DNA from: Nocardioides ferulae
GTDB taxonomy: Bacteria > Actinomycetota > Actinomycetes > Propionibacteriales > Nocardioidaceae
Reading direction: 5' to 3'
NCBI RefSeq assembly: GCF_003660455.1
Contig: NZ_QZVR01000001.1
Location: 496,001 to 560,000 of the forward strand
DNA length: 64,000 bases
The notes below the pieces were generated by a model, which had not been told where the DNA came from, did not search any database, and was given only the letters and a program-made list of their open reading frames with translations. The position numbers and the translations under genes are program-made. Of this stretch, positions 17,119 through 25,694 are shown piece after piece; position 1 is the stretch's first letter, and every line of letters starts with the position of its first letter.

Positions 17119-17736
17119 CTGCCCCTGGTCGTGGTGCTGCTGGTGATCTGGTTCATCGTCACCGCGACCTCCATTGCGGCGAACCTCACCGACGGTGCCG
17201 ACGGCCTCCTCGCCGGCGCCTCGGCGTTGATCTTCGGTGCCTACGCAGTCGTGAACATCTGGCAGAACAACCAGCTGTGCGGCTCCTCGCGCCCCAACGT
17301 GGTGGAGTCGCAGTGCTACCAGGTGCGCGACCCGCTCGACCTCGCGGTGTTCTCCGTCGCCGTTGCCGCCGCCTGCATCGGCTTCCTCTGGTGGAACGCC
17401 AAGCCGGCCCGGATCATCATGGGCGACGTCGGCTCCCTCGCCCTCGGCGGTGCCTTGGCCGGGCTGGCGATCACGTCTCGCACCGAGCTCCTGATGGCCG
17501 TGATCGCCGGGCTGTTCGTGCTCGAGACGCTGTCGGTGCTGCTCCAGATGAGCTGCTTCAAGCTGACCAGGCGCTTCACCGGCACGGGGCGTCGCATCTT
17601 CCGGATCACCCCCATCCACCACCACTTCGAACACCTGGGCTGGGACGAGGTCACCGTGGTGATCCGGTTCTGGACCATCGCCGGCATCTTCGTGGCGACC
17701 GGGCTCGGCCTCTTCTATGCCTCGTGGCTGGCCTGA
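17119..17736 (+). pseudogene. mraY: mraY, 3' half only
   Basis: About 205 C-terminal codons of phospho-N-acetylmuramoyl-pentapeptide transferase: IAANLTDGADGLLAGASAL, then IIMGDVGSLALGGALAGLAI, and ITPIHHHFEHLGWDEVTVVI at the end. The stop is at the normal place. The first half, with the DD-x-x-K active-site motif and the first membrane helices, is absent, and the sequence before about 17119 is unrelated. No start or ribosome binding site leads into it. MraY makes lipid I, so a complete copy must lie elsewhere. The fragment itself reads cleanly without stops, which suggests a fairly recent truncation. Confidence 0.85.
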
Positions 17737-17905
17737 GCCTCCGCGGGAGGTCGCGAACCCGGGCACGGCTTCTTGTCAGGGCAGGTCGTCGGTCCTGAGC
17801 GCGAACGCGCTGACGACGGCCGCGGCGAGCTCGCGTTCCTGCCGATCGGTACCGCTTTGGGATTCTCCTGCCCAGGTCCGCACCGGCTCCTGAGCACCCG
17901 GGTCG

Positions 17906-18712
17906 CTACCGCAGGCGCAGCGCAGCCCTGATCGCCGGCCACGCCGCGGCGCCGAGCCGCTCTGCCGAGCCCTCGTCGCCCCCGACGAGGTAGGGCCGCC
18001 GCGGATCGGGGGCTTCCTCCCCCGGCAGCGCCACCGGGTGCCCGGCGTCAGGATCCTCGACCAGCGTGGTGGGCAGGCCGTGCGTCGCGCGACGTGCCGC
18101 GATGGCCCGCGCGGCGGCAGCGCTGGGCCAGACCTGGTCGTCACCACCCGCGACGAGCACCACCTCTCCGGCGATCCGCTCGACCGGGATCGTCGCCGCG
18201 TCGACCACCCCCGGGGCGGCGATCGCGCGGCTGTGGAGGTAGTACGCAGCGAAGGCGGGCGGGTCCGTGGGTGGCTCCCAGCTCGGGTCGAGCGGCACGA
18301 ACGGCACCGGCCGATCCCGCCAGGTCCACTTGCTGAGCGCAGGGTCCTGCTCGCGCAGCCGTTGCCCCTCCCAGGCGACGTCCGTCGGGGCCACCGCGAC
18401 CACCGCATCGACCCGGGGATCGCGGACTGCTGTGAGGAGAGCGGCCTCGGCACCGTACGAGAGACCAAGCACAGCAAGCCGATCACACTCGGTAGACAGC
18501 AGGTCCAGCGCGTCGGTGAACGTCTCCAGCGGCACCAAGCGTGGCGCGTCCGGCTGTCCTTCACCGCCGAACCAGCGGATCGCGAGCGCGGTGGCCCCTG
18601 CCGCAGCGAGCAGGTCGGCCCGGACGACATCCACGCGGCCACTGGAGCCGGCGAGGACGAGGACACCAGTGCCCACAGGTGTGTCGGGGCGCGCCCAATG
18701 CTGCTCGACCAT
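17906..18712 (-). CDS. alpha/beta hydrolase, BAAT C-terminal-like
   Basis: A 268-residue alpha/beta hydrolase resembling the bile-acid-CoA:amino acid N-acyltransferase/thioesterase C-terminal domain. The nucleophile elbow is GLSYGAEAALL near residue 95. The acid is probably Asp in VAGGDDQVWPS and the His is in EDPDAGHPVALPGEE. RWFGGEGQPDAPRLVPLETF is typical of the family. The ATG at 18712 is chosen because the protein aligns from there and further extension would run into the divergent peptidase gene. The substrate is unknown, probably an acyl thioester or ester. Confidence 0.8.
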   Translation of the reverse strand: MVEQHWARPDTPVGTGVLVLAGSSGRVDVVRADLLAAAGATALAIRWFGGEGQPDAPRLVPLETFTDALDLLSTECDRLAVLGLSYGAEAALLTAVRDPRVDAVVAVAPTDVAWEGQRLREQDPALSKWTWRDRPVPFVPLDPSWEPPTDPPAFAAYYLHSRAIAAPGVVDAATIPVERIAGEVVLVAGGDDQVWPSAAAARAIAARRATHGLPTTLVEDPDAGHPVALPGEEAPDPRRPYLVGGDEGSAERLGAAAWPAIRAALRLR

Positions 18713-18818
18713 GGACGCCAGCCTGGCAGACACGCACTTCTGCAGGTCTTTGCCGTGCAGATTCCTGAGGCGCGTGCGCCCTGTCCCCAGGGGTGGAGGC
18801 AGCATCAGGATCGGGCCC

Positions 18819-19586
18819 GTGCCCCACACCACGCCCCGCCGCCTCGGCTCCCTCGCCGCTGCACTGCTCCTCGGTCTCGCCCTCGCGTTCCTGGTGCCAC
18901 CCAGCCCGCAGGCCACCGCGGCCACCGGCGACGGCTGCTACACCTGGACTCGCAACCTCACGGCCGGCGCGACCGGCACCGACGTCACCCAGCTGCAGAT
19001 CCGCGTCGCCGGCTGGGCGGGCTACCGCACCAACTTCGCGATCGACGGCAGCTACGGACCGGCGACCACCACGGCGGTGCGCAACTTCCAGTCCGCCTAC
19101 GGGCTCACCGTCGACGGCCACGCCGGACCGCAGACGCTGGCGAAGATCACCGAACTGCAGAAGGACGACTGCTCCCCCGCCCACTTCAGCTGGTCGGAGG
19201 TCGACGGAGGGTGCGGCGCCGGCGGCTACGCGGGCGGCTCGGTGAGCGCGACCCAGGTCAAGGAGAACCTGCTGCGGGCGATGTGGCGGGCCGAGGCTCT
19301 GCGCCACCGGATGGGCGACATCCCACTGCGGGTCACGTCAGGCTTCCGCTCCCAGAGCTGCGACCGCTCGGTCGGCGGCTCCGGCACCGGCCAGCACACC
19401 TACGGCCGGGCGATCGACCTCACCCCGACCAACGGCAACACCACGTTCTGCGCGATCGCCGGGCAGGCCCGCTACACCAGCTTCACCACGCTCCTCGGCC
19501 CCGGCTACCCCGACCACGACGACCACGTGCACCTCGACATCCGGCCCGACCGGATCTTCTGGAGCGCCCCCAGCTGCGGCATCTGA
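18819..19586 (+). CDS. secreted M15-type peptidase with peptidoglycan-binding domain
   Basis: A 255-residue secreted protein. The signal peptide is about residues 8-36 (LGSLAAALLLGLALAFLVPP) with cleavage near ATA. Residues about 45-105 form a peptidoglycan-binding domain (GTDVTQLQIRVAGWAG and YGPATTTAVRNFQSAYGLTVDG). The C-terminal domain is a VanY/M15A-like peptidase with the zinc motif QHTYGRAIDL (His and Asp) and DDHVHLDI (His). It should cut D-amino-acid bonds in peptidoglycan outside the membrane. The GTG start at 18819 has a weak AGGA site. It is divergent from the hydrolase. Confidence 0.85.
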   Translation: MPHTTPRRLGSLAAALLLGLALAFLVPPSPQATAATGDGCYTWTRNLTAGATGTDVTQLQIRVAGWAGYRTNFAIDGSYGPATTTAVRNFQSAYGLTVDGHAGPQTLAKITELQKDDCSPAHFSWSEVDGGCGAGGYAGGSVSATQVKENLLRAMWRAEALRHRMGDIPLRVTSGFRSQSCDRSVGGSGTGQHTYGRAIDLTPTNGNTTFCAIAGQARYTSFTTLLGPGYPDHDDHVHLDIRPDRIFWSAPSCGI

Positions 19587-19589
19587 GGG

Positions 19590-20024
19590 TCAGGGCGCCA
19601 GCGGTGACCCCGGCAGGTTCCGGGCGATCGTGAAGACTGCCAGGCCCGCGACGAGCAACCAGCAGAACCGCGCCGACGAGGGTGGCCCAGCCAGACGCCG
19701 ACCGGTGGTCGCGCCGACCTGCACCACCCACCACCAGACCAGCCAGACCAGGGCCGGCACGAGCAGCAGGTTGTGCCCCACCGCCTCGCCCAGTTGCCCT
19801 GTCGCCAGGTCGTGGACGCCGCGCAGGCTGCCGCACCCGGGGCAGTAGCCGCCGGTGAGCAGCAGCGAGGGGCAGATCCCCAGCGCGCCCTCCCGATGAG
19901 GGTCGCGGAGCAGCACCAGCCCGACCCCCGCCAACGCCAGCGCCGCCCCGCCCACCGGCGTGCGCCAGCCGGCGGGGCTCCGGGCGCCCTGCGAGTTCGC
20001 CGTGGTGATGGGCGGTGACGTCAT
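19590..20024 (-). CDS. DUF2752 membrane protein
   Basis: A 144-residue protein with three hydrophobic segments. Its central motif GYCPGCGSLRGVHDLATG matches the DUF2752 signature CPxCGxTRAxxxLxxG. The Cys pair after the first helix suggests a metal or redox site, but the family has no known function. The ATG at 20024 is 23 bp after the stop of the upstream CD225 gene on the same strand. The two families are frequent neighbours in actinobacteria, probably as an operon. Confidence 0.82.
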   Translation of the reverse strand: MTSPPITTANSQGARSPAGWRTPVGGAALALAGVGLVLLRDPHREGALGICPSLLLTGGYCPGCGSLRGVHDLATGQLGEAVGHNLLLVPALVWLVWWWVVQVGATTGRRLAGPPSSARFCWLLVAGLAVFTIARNLPGSPLAP

Positions 20025-20047
20025 CGGCTCGGCAGACCCCGGGCGCC

Positions 20048-20425
20048 TCAGGCTCCGCTGACCCCGACCAGGACGGCGAGGATGATGTAGCCGACGGACA
20101 CCGTCAGCCCGACGACCGCGCTGATGATCGCCCACTTCTTCGCGTCCGCGGCAGCCTGCTGCGCGGCGGCGAACTGGCCGCTGTTCCACAGCCCGTCGAC
20201 CTTGCTGGCCTTGACGATCGAGACGATGCCAAACGGCAGGCAGCACAGCACCGTGGCGAGGATGCCCCACACCAGGTTGTTGTCGGGCTTGGGCCCGTTC
20301 GGCTGCTGCCCGTACGACGGAGCACCGGGGTAGCCGCCCTGCCCGTAGCCGGAACCGTAGCCAGGCTGACCGCCGACGTTGGGGTCGTAGGGGTCCTGCG
20401 GGTTGGGCGGGTACTGATCCGACAT
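20048..20425 (-). CDS. CD225/dispanin-family membrane protein
   Basis: A 125-residue protein. The first 50 residues are a low-complexity Pro/Gly/Tyr/Gln tail. Two membrane segments follow: NNLVWGILATVLCCLPFGIVSIVKASKV, the CD225 core, and WAIISAVVGLTVSVGYIILAVLV. CD225 proteins are small dual-helix membrane proteins whose bacterial role is unknown. The ATG at 20425 has an AGGAG site 7 nt upstream, whereas an earlier in-frame start does not. It precedes the DUF2752 gene. Confidence 0.82.
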   Translation of the reverse strand: MSDQYPPNPQDPYDPNVGGQPGYGSGYGQGGYPGAPSYGQQPNGPKPDNNLVWGILATVLCCLPFGIVSIVKASKVDGLWNSGQFAAAQQAAADAKKWAIISAVVGLTVSVGYIILAVLVGVSGA

Positions 20426-20535
20426 TCCTGATCTCCTCATCGACGCGGGCTCGGCCCGTGGGGTGCGGGAGCGGCCAAGCCTGCCATTCGGCAGCCGCCG
20501 GATGGAAACCGGTTGTCCAGCCCAGATGGACGCAC

Positions 20536-20541
20536 TAGGTT
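20536..20541 (+). promoter_or_regulatory. -10 box (TAGGTT) of the ABC transporter operon
   Basis: TAGGTT ends 9 nt before the GTG at 20551, close to the leaderless pattern. Confidence 0.4.
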
Positions 20542-20550
20542 CTTGCGCTT

Positions 20551-21429
20551 GTGTCCCCTCGCCCCGTCGCTGCTTCCGCGCCGGGCCGTGACGTCACCGC
20601 TCGTGGTGGGTGGCTGACATCGCCCCGGGCCGGCCTGCGGACCTATCGGCGTCTCTTCGTCGCAGGTGTGCGCCGGCAGTCGACGTACCGGTTGGCTGCC
20701 CTGGGTGGGCTGGTGGCCAACGTGACATTCGGGCTGCTCAAGGTCGCCCTGCTGCTCTCGGCGGTCGAAGCCGGCGGCGGCGAGCTCGCGGGCTACGACC
20801 CGGCCACCATGGCCGCCTACATCTGGATCTCCCAGGGGTTGCTGGGATCAGTGAACCTGCACGGCCGCAGCGAGATCGCGGATCGGATCAAGACCGGGGA
20901 CGTCGCCGTCGACTTCCTGCGCCCGCTCGACGTGCAGCTGGCGGCGATCACCACCGAGACGGGGCGCGCGGTCTTCTCCCTCCTCCCCCGGGGCCTGCCG
21001 TCGGTGCTCCTCGGGGCGATCGTCGTCGACATGGCCACACCGGACTCCCTACTGTCCTACCCCCTCGGGGCGACCTCCCTGCTTCTCGGCATCGTGGTGT
21101 CCGCCGCGACCGCCTACCTCGTCGCGGCAAGCGGCTTCTGGCTGGTCGAGACCCGCGGCGTCGCGATCCTCTACATGGTCGCCTCGGGGTTCCTGGCCGG
21201 GCTCTTCGTCCCGATCCGGCTGTTCCCCGACTGGCTGCACGCGGTGGCGACCGCGACCCCGTTCCCCTCGATGCTGATCTATCCGGTCGACATCCTCTCC
21301 GGCCGGGTCGAGGGCGCGGCCGCCGTCTCGCTGGTGCTCCTCCAACTCCTCTGGCTGGCCGTCGTCCTGGGGACCGGCCAGCTGATGACGCGCAGCGGCC
21401 GTCGTCGTCTGGAGGTGCAAGGTGGTTGA
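20551..21429 (+). CDS. ABC-2 type transporter permease (first subunit)
   Basis: A 292-residue membrane protein with about six hydrophobic segments. TYRRLFVAGVRRQSTYRLAAL leads into the first helix, and IADRIKTGDVAVDFLRPLDVQ is the conserved cytosolic segment of this permease family. GLFVPIRLFPDWLHAVATATPF precedes the last helices. It pairs with a second permease (8-bp gene overlap) and an ATPase. The heteromeric layout resembles the viologen/antibiotic-export type (ABC-2 family, formerly DUF990). The cargo is unknown. The GTG start is tentative and set by the -10 box. Confidence 0.83.
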   Translation: MSPRPVAASAPGRDVTARGGWLTSPRAGLRTYRRLFVAGVRRQSTYRLAALGGLVANVTFGLLKVALLLSAVEAGGGELAGYDPATMAAYIWISQGLLGSVNLHGRSEIADRIKTGDVAVDFLRPLDVQLAAITTETGRAVFSLLPRGLPSVLLGAIVVDMATPDSLLSYPLGATSLLLGIVVSAATAYLVAASGFWLVETRGVAILYMVASGFLAGLFVPIRLFPDWLHAVATATPFPSMLIYPVDILSGRVEGAAAVSLVLLQLLWLAVVLGTGQLMTRSGRRRLEVQGG

Positions 21430-22273
21430 CCGAACCGCTGAGCGGAGCCGCACGCTGACCGATCAGCTCCCGCGCGGCCGGACCGCCCCCTACCGAGCGG
21501 TCCTGGGGGCCCGGATGCGGGCCCAGCGCAGCTACCGCGGCAACTTCGTGCTCGACCTGGCCAGCTCACTGCTCGTCGGCCTCGTCGAGCTGGCCGAGGT
21601 GTGGGTGCTGTTCGCGGCCGTCGACCGGCTGGGCGGTCTGGACTTCACCGCGATCCTCCTGGTGTTCGGCCTGGCCGATCTCGCCTTCTCGCTCGCCGAC
21701 CTGGCCTTCGGGCACTGCGACACGCTTCCGACCTATCTGCGCGCCGGCACCCTCGACGTGTTCTACCTCCGACCCCAGCCGCTCCTGCTGCAGCTGATCA
21801 CCAGCGACATCTCCCTGCGCCGACTTGCGCGCGCGGCGGTGGGCCTCGGCGCACTCACCGCCGGGCTCGTCGTGAACGACATCGCCTGGTCTCCGGCCGC
21901 GGTGCTGCTGCTCGCACTCGCGACGCTCAGCGGCGTGGCCACCTTCGCGGCGATGTTCGTCTGGGCAGCCGGCGTGCAGTTCTTCCTCGTCGAGGGCTCG
22001 GAGGCGACCAACGCGTTCGTCTACGGAGGCCGGTACGCCGCCAGCCAGCCGGCCTCCGTGTGGGGTCGGCCCCTCACCGTGCTGTTCGGGTTCTTCTTCC
22101 CGATGGCGTTCACCGCCTACCTGCCAGTGGTCACCCTGCTCGAGCTCCCGGGCAGCGAGCTGCTCCCCGGCTGGGCCGGCTGGTGTGCACCGGCGGCTGC
22201 GGTGTGGGCCTGGTGCCTGGCGGCCTTCAGCTGGCGGATCGGCGTGCGGCACTACCAAGGAGCAGGCGGATGA
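21422..22273 (+). CDS. ABC-2 type transporter permease (second subunit)
   Basis: A 283-residue membrane protein related to the first permease, with YRAVLGARMRAQRSYRGNFVLD before helix 1 and a conserved TLPTYLRAGTLDVFYLRPQPLL segment. Six hydrophobic stretches are visible. The GTG at 21422 lies within the end of the first permease gene and has a GGAGG site about 8 nt upstream. Its own end overlaps the ATPase start by 4 bp. Coupled translation implies an obligate heterodimeric channel. Confidence 0.83.
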   Translation: MVDRTAERSRTLTDQLPRGRTAPYRAVLGARMRAQRSYRGNFVLDLASSLLVGLVELAEVWVLFAAVDRLGGLDFTAILLVFGLADLAFSLADLAFGHCDTLPTYLRAGTLDVFYLRPQPLLLQLITSDISLRRLARAAVGLGALTAGLVVNDIAWSPAAVLLLALATLSGVATFAAMFVWAAGVQFFLVEGSEATNAFVYGGRYAASQPASVWGRPLTVLFGFFFPMAFTAYLPVVTLLELPGSELLPGWAGWCAPAAAVWAWCLAAFSWRIGVRHYQGAGG

Positions 22274-23226
22274 GCGAACCGATCATCGAGACCGACGGAC
22301 TGGGGCGCGACTTCTCCGTCAGGGACGGGTGGCGTCGCACGCGGCTGACCGCCGTCGACTCGCTCACCGTGCGCGTCGATGCCGGCGAGGCCGTCGGCTA
22401 CATCGGCGCGAACGGTGCGGGCAAGTCGACGACCATCAAGATGCTCACCGGCATCCTGGTGCCGACCCGGGGCTCCGCCCGCACCTGTGGACTGCGCCCG
22501 GTCGCCGACCGCCGCCGACTCGCACGAGAGGTCGGTGTGGTCTTCGGCCAGCGTTCCCAGCTGTGGTGGGACCTGCCGGTCGCCGACTCCTTCCGGATCC
22601 TCGCCGCCATCCACGCCCTCTCCACCGACGCCGAGCGGGCCCGCACCGACGAGCTCGTGGAGCGCCTGGAGCTCGCCGACTTCCTGCGCACCCCGGTGCG
22701 CCAGCTCTCGCTGGGCCAGCGGATGCGGGTCGAGGTCGCGGCCGCCCTGCTGCACTCGCCCCGCCTGGTGATCCTCGACGAGCCGACCATCGGGCTCGAC
22801 GTCCTCTCCAAGCAGCGGCTGCGTGAGTTCCTGGTCGCCGAGCGCGCCGCGCACGGCACGACGCTGCTGCTCACCACGCACGACATGGGTGACGTGGAGC
22901 GGCTGTGCGACCGGATCCTGCTGGTCGACCGCGGCCAACTGGTCTACGACGGCACCCTGCACGGCCTCTCCCGCACCGTGGGTGCCGAGCGGGTGCTGGT
23001 CGTGGACCTGGCCGCATCGACGCCCGACCTCGACCAGGTGCCGGGCACCCGTCACCTCGGCAGCGAGGGGGGCGGCCTCCGGCAGCGCCTGGCGTTCGAC
23101 CCCGACCAGGTCACTGCCGCCCGGGTGCTGGCCGCGGTGTCCGAACGGGCGGAGGTGCTCGACCTCGCCGTGGAGGAGCCGGACGTGGAAGACGTCGTCA
23201 GGCGGGTCTACGCCGCCCGCCGTTGA
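22270..23226 (+). CDS. ABC transporter ATP-binding subunit
   Basis: A 318-residue ATPase of the DrrA/NodI-like type. Walker A is GANGAGKSTTIKML, the Q-loop segment FGQRSQLWWDLPVADSF is characteristic of this exporter subgroup, the signature is LSLGQRMRVEVAAALL, Walker B is LVILDEPTIGLD and the H-loop is LLTTHD. The last 80 residues are an accessory domain. The ATG at 22270 overlaps the second permease stop. It powers the export system encoded just upstream. Confidence 0.9.
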   Translation: MSEPIIETDGLGRDFSVRDGWRRTRLTAVDSLTVRVDAGEAVGYIGANGAGKSTTIKMLTGILVPTRGSARTCGLRPVADRRRLAREVGVVFGQRSQLWWDLPVADSFRILAAIHALSTDAERARTDELVERLELADFLRTPVRQLSLGQRMRVEVAAALLHSPRLVILDEPTIGLDVLSKQRLREFLVAERAAHGTTLLLTTHDMGDVERLCDRILLVDRGQLVYDGTLHGLSRTVGAERVLVVDLAASTPDLDQVPGTRHLGSEGGGLRQRLAFDPDQVTAARVLAAVSERAEVLDLAVEEPDVEDVVRRVYAARR

Positions 23227-23290
23227 GCGGTGCTCCCTTCAGGTCCCGGTGAGGCGCGTAGCCGGCGCACGCCTGGGGTACCACCGGCCC

Positions 23291-23521
23291 ATGAGCGAGA
23301 ACAGCACCGACATGACCGGCGACCAGCTCGAGGCGGTCCAGGCCGTGGTCGACCGAGTGTCCTCCTGGCAGGACGGCGCCACCGAGGGCACAGTCGAGGA
23401 CGAGCTCCGCAAGGGCTTCGCCGAGGTCGGCGTCGACGTCTCCGCCGACAAGGTCACCGCCCTCGCCGAGGCCATCGAGGCCCGCCACGGGGCCGTGTCG
23501 GCCGCGGAGGTCCTCGCCTGA
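23291..23521 (+). CDS. conserved small acidic protein, function unknown
   Basis: A 76-residue helical, acidic protein (TGDQLEAVQAVVDRVSSWQDG, then GTVEDELRKGFAEVGVDVSADK). No membrane segment or Cys is present. The codon pattern is coding-like throughout. The ATG follows a weak TACCAC box by 7 nt. The next gene starts 2 nt after its stop, so the two form a pair. Confidence 0.65.
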   Translation: MSENSTDMTGDQLEAVQAVVDRVSSWQDGATEGTVEDELRKGFAEVGVDVSADKVTALAEAIEARHGAVSAAEVLA

Positions 23522-23522
23522 C

Positions 23523-23960
23523 ATGGGAGGTCCGGACGAACGGCACCGCCGGCCCGACGGCGTCGACGACGCCACGGTCGAGGCGCTCGGCAAGCTCTCA
23601 GAGGCGCTGGAGTGCGTCGAGTACGCCCGGGGCCACCTCTACGGCTTCCACCGACTCAGCGGCACCGCCGACCTGACCCTCGGAGACGCCGTAGACCTGC
23701 TGCGCAAGGCGGGCCACGACGAGCTGGCCGACCGGATCGACCGCGAGCTCGTCGGCCGGAACGTGATCGAAGGACGATGGACGTTCCAGATCGTCGAGGC
23801 CTACGACGACACCTACTACTCCGCGTTCAAGGACCTGGAGACGCTGGCTCGCGACGAGCTCGTCGAGGGCAAGCGTCACCTCTACGAGGCGGAGATGAAG
23901 GAGGATCGGCGCACCGAGGGCCGGCCCCACCACGCCGCCCGGCCGGACCAGGGGGTCTGA
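23523..23960 (+). CDS. conserved actinobacterial protein, function unknown
   Basis: A 145-residue soluble protein with a helical N-terminal half (EALGKLSEALECVEYARGHLY, DAVDLLRKAGHDELADRIDREL) and a Tyr/Trp-rich centre (GRWTFQIVEAYDDTYYSAFKDLE). A charged C-terminal tail follows. Such proteins recur in actinobacteria without a known role. The ATG immediately after the upstream stop suggests translational coupling. It is convergent with the pentapeptide-repeat gene, 5 bp away. Confidence 0.7.
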   Translation: MGGPDERHRRPDGVDDATVEALGKLSEALECVEYARGHLYGFHRLSGTADLTLGDAVDLLRKAGHDELADRIDRELVGRNVIEGRWTFQIVEAYDDTYYSAFKDLETLARDELVEGKRHLYEAEMKEDRRTEGRPHHAARPDQGV

Positions 23961-23965
23961 GCAGG

Positions 23966-24787
23966 TCAGGTCCATCCCACGGGCCGGTCGAGCGCGGACG
24001 GCAGCCGGGTGGCGCCATCGCCTCGGGTGGCGTTGACCTGAGGCTGGGTCAGGAAGAGCGCCCGGGACGCGTCCGCCGCGCGGAGGTCGGCGTCCCGGAG
24101 GTCGGCGCCGAGCAGGTCGGCGTTGGTCAAGTCGCTCCCCCTCAGGTCGGCGGCGACCAGCAGCGCGCCGCGCAGGTCCGCGTCGCGCAGGTCCCGTGCC
24201 CGCAGGTCGGCGCCGAGCAGGTCGGCGCCGGCGAGATCGGCACCCCGCCGGGAGCGTGCGCCCCGGCTCGCCGTACGGAGCAGCTCCCCCACGGCGGACC
24301 GGATCGCCGCGAGGTCCGTGGACAGCACGGTCTCGGGGGCGGCCTGCGCCAACTCGGCGAGCCGTCGCTGCCAAGCCCTGCTCTCCTCCGCGCCGGCAGG
24401 GGGCAGGCGCGGAGCCTCCGCGAGCAGCCACCGCATCTCGTGCACCGCCCTGAGGACGGCGAACACGGCGAACCGCTGCCGGTCCCTCTCCGGATCCGCT
24501 CCGAGGCCTTCGCCGGCGTAGGTCACCTGGGTCACCTGCTGGCCGGCCCCGAAGCACTCGAAGATTGTGCAGCCGCGCATGCCGATGTCGTTCAGCTGAT
24601 CGTGCACCCCGCATCGGTGGTCGTCGCCGAGGTGGCGACACCGCTCCCCCTCCGCCTTGGCGAAGGCGAAGCTCGCAGAGCGCTGGAACCCCAGAGCCAC
24701 GCAGCACAGGCCGGTGCACCGGGCGCAGTCCGAGCGCAGCGACGGGTCCGCTCCCGACGCTGCGCGCTCGACCCCGTCTGCCGCCAC
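23966..24787 (-). CDS. pentapeptide-repeat protein with N-terminal Cys cluster
   Basis: A 273-residue protein. Residues about 15-80 contain a Cys/His cluster: CARCTGLCCVALGF, CRHLGDDHRCGVHDQL and GMRGCTIFECFGAG. This recalls the YkgJ-type metal-binding domain. After a helical region, residues about 185-245 form pentapeptide repeats (GADLAGADLLGADLRARDLRD and on to GADLRDADLRAADASRALF), predicted to make a quadrilateral beta helix. The GTG at 24787 was chosen because the Cys domain starts nearby and a GGGGGAG/CATGAT region precedes it. Longer starts would cover the divergent promoter. Partners and role are unknown. Confidence 0.75.
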   Translation of the reverse strand: MAADGVERAASGADPSLRSDCARCTGLCCVALGFQRSASFAFAKAEGERCRHLGDDHRCGVHDQLNDIGMRGCTIFECFGAGQQVTQVTYAGEGLGADPERDRQRFAVFAVLRAVHEMRWLLAEAPRLPPAGAEESRAWQRRLAELAQAAPETVLSTDLAAIRSAVGELLRTASRGARSRRGADLAGADLLGADLRARDLRDADLRGALLVAADLRGSDLTNADLLGADLRDADLRAADASRALFLTQPQVNATRGDGATRLPSALDRPVGWT

Positions 24788-24838
24788 TCCCCCATCATGG
24801 CGGCCGCCGCCACGACGCCGACGCGGGTGGGCTCGGGA

Positions 24839-24844
24839 TAGGTT
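24839..24844 (+). promoter_or_regulatory. leaderless -10 box (TAGGTT) of the aldo/keto reductase operon
   Basis: TAGGTT ends 7 nt before the ATG at 24852. Confidence 0.55.
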
Positions 24845-24851
24845 GAGGGAC

Positions 24852-25694
24852 ATGCCCCATGAGATCCCGCACCGGGAGCTGAACGACGGCACCACCCTGC
24901 CCGCGATCGGCTTCGGCACCTATCCGCTCAAGGGCGACGAGTGCGTCGCCGCGGTGGTCTCCGCCATCGAGATCGGCTACCGGCTGATCGACACCGCGGT
25001 GAACTACGAGAACGAGGAGGCGGTGGGCGAGGCGCTGCGACGCTGCGGGGTCCCCCGCGAGGAGCTGCGCGTCACCAGCAAGCTGCCTGGCCGCCACCAC
25101 GCCTACGACGACGCCGTGGTCAGCGTGCACGAGTCTCTCGGTCGCCTCGGCCTGGACTACCTCGACCTGCACCTGATCCACTGGCCCAACCCCAGCCAGG
25201 GCTTGTACGCCGAGGCGTGGCGGGCGTTGGTCGACCTCCAGGAGCAGGGGCTCGTCCGCTCCATCGGTGTCTCGAACTTCACCGAGGACCACCTGCTCCG
25301 GGTCGTCGACCTGACCGGCGTCACCCCCTCGGTCAACCAGATCGAGCTGCACCCGCTGTTCCCACAGCGCCAGATGCGGGCGGTGCACGAGCGCCTGGGC
25401 GTCCAGACCGAGTCGTGGAGCCCGCTGGGCAAGCGCGAGGCTCCGTTGACGGAGCCGGCGGTGGCGCAGCCCGCCGAGCGGCTCGGGGTCACGCCCGCCC
25501 AGGTGATCCTGCGCTGGCAACTGCAGCTGGGCTCGATCCCCGTCCCGAAGTCGAAGACCCCCGAGCGGCAGCGCCAGAACCTCGATGTCTTCGGCTTCGA
25601 GCTCACCCTCGACGAGATGGAGGAGATCAGCGCGCTCGGCCGCCCCGACGGTCGTCTGTTCGGCGGCGATCCGGACGTCCACGAGGAGATGTGA
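24852..25694 (+). CDS. aldo/keto reductase (AKR5-like)
   Basis: A 280-residue NADPH-dependent reductase barrel. The catalytic tetrad is visible: Asp and Tyr in RLIDTAVNYENE, Lys in VTSKLPGRHH and His in LHLIHWPNP. NADPH-binding residues follow in PVPKSKTPERQRQNLDVF. It resembles 2,5-diketo-gluconate reductase-type enzymes, although the true carbonyl substrate is unknown. The stop shares one base with the start of the PLP enzyme downstream, so the two genes form an operon driven by the leaderless promoter. Confidence 0.9.
   Translation: MPHEIPHRELNDGTTLPAIGFGTYPLKGDECVAAVVSAIEIGYRLIDTAVNYENEEAVGEALRRCGVPREELRVTSKLPGRHHAYDDAVVSVHESLGRLGLDYLDLHLIHWPNPSQGLYAEAWRALVDLQEQGLVRSIGVSNFTEDHLLRVVDLTGVTPSVNQIELHPLFPQRQMRAVHERLGVQTESWSPLGKREAPLTEPAVAQPAERLGVTPAQVILRWQLQLGSIPVPKSKTPERQRQNLDVFGFELTLDEMEEISALGRPDGRLFGGDPDVHEEM

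Noticed and set aside
9298..17736. A prophage
   Set aside because: There is an integrase-type recombinase but no capsid, portal, terminase, tail or lysis gene. The region is better read as a scrambled island with a small recombinase element.
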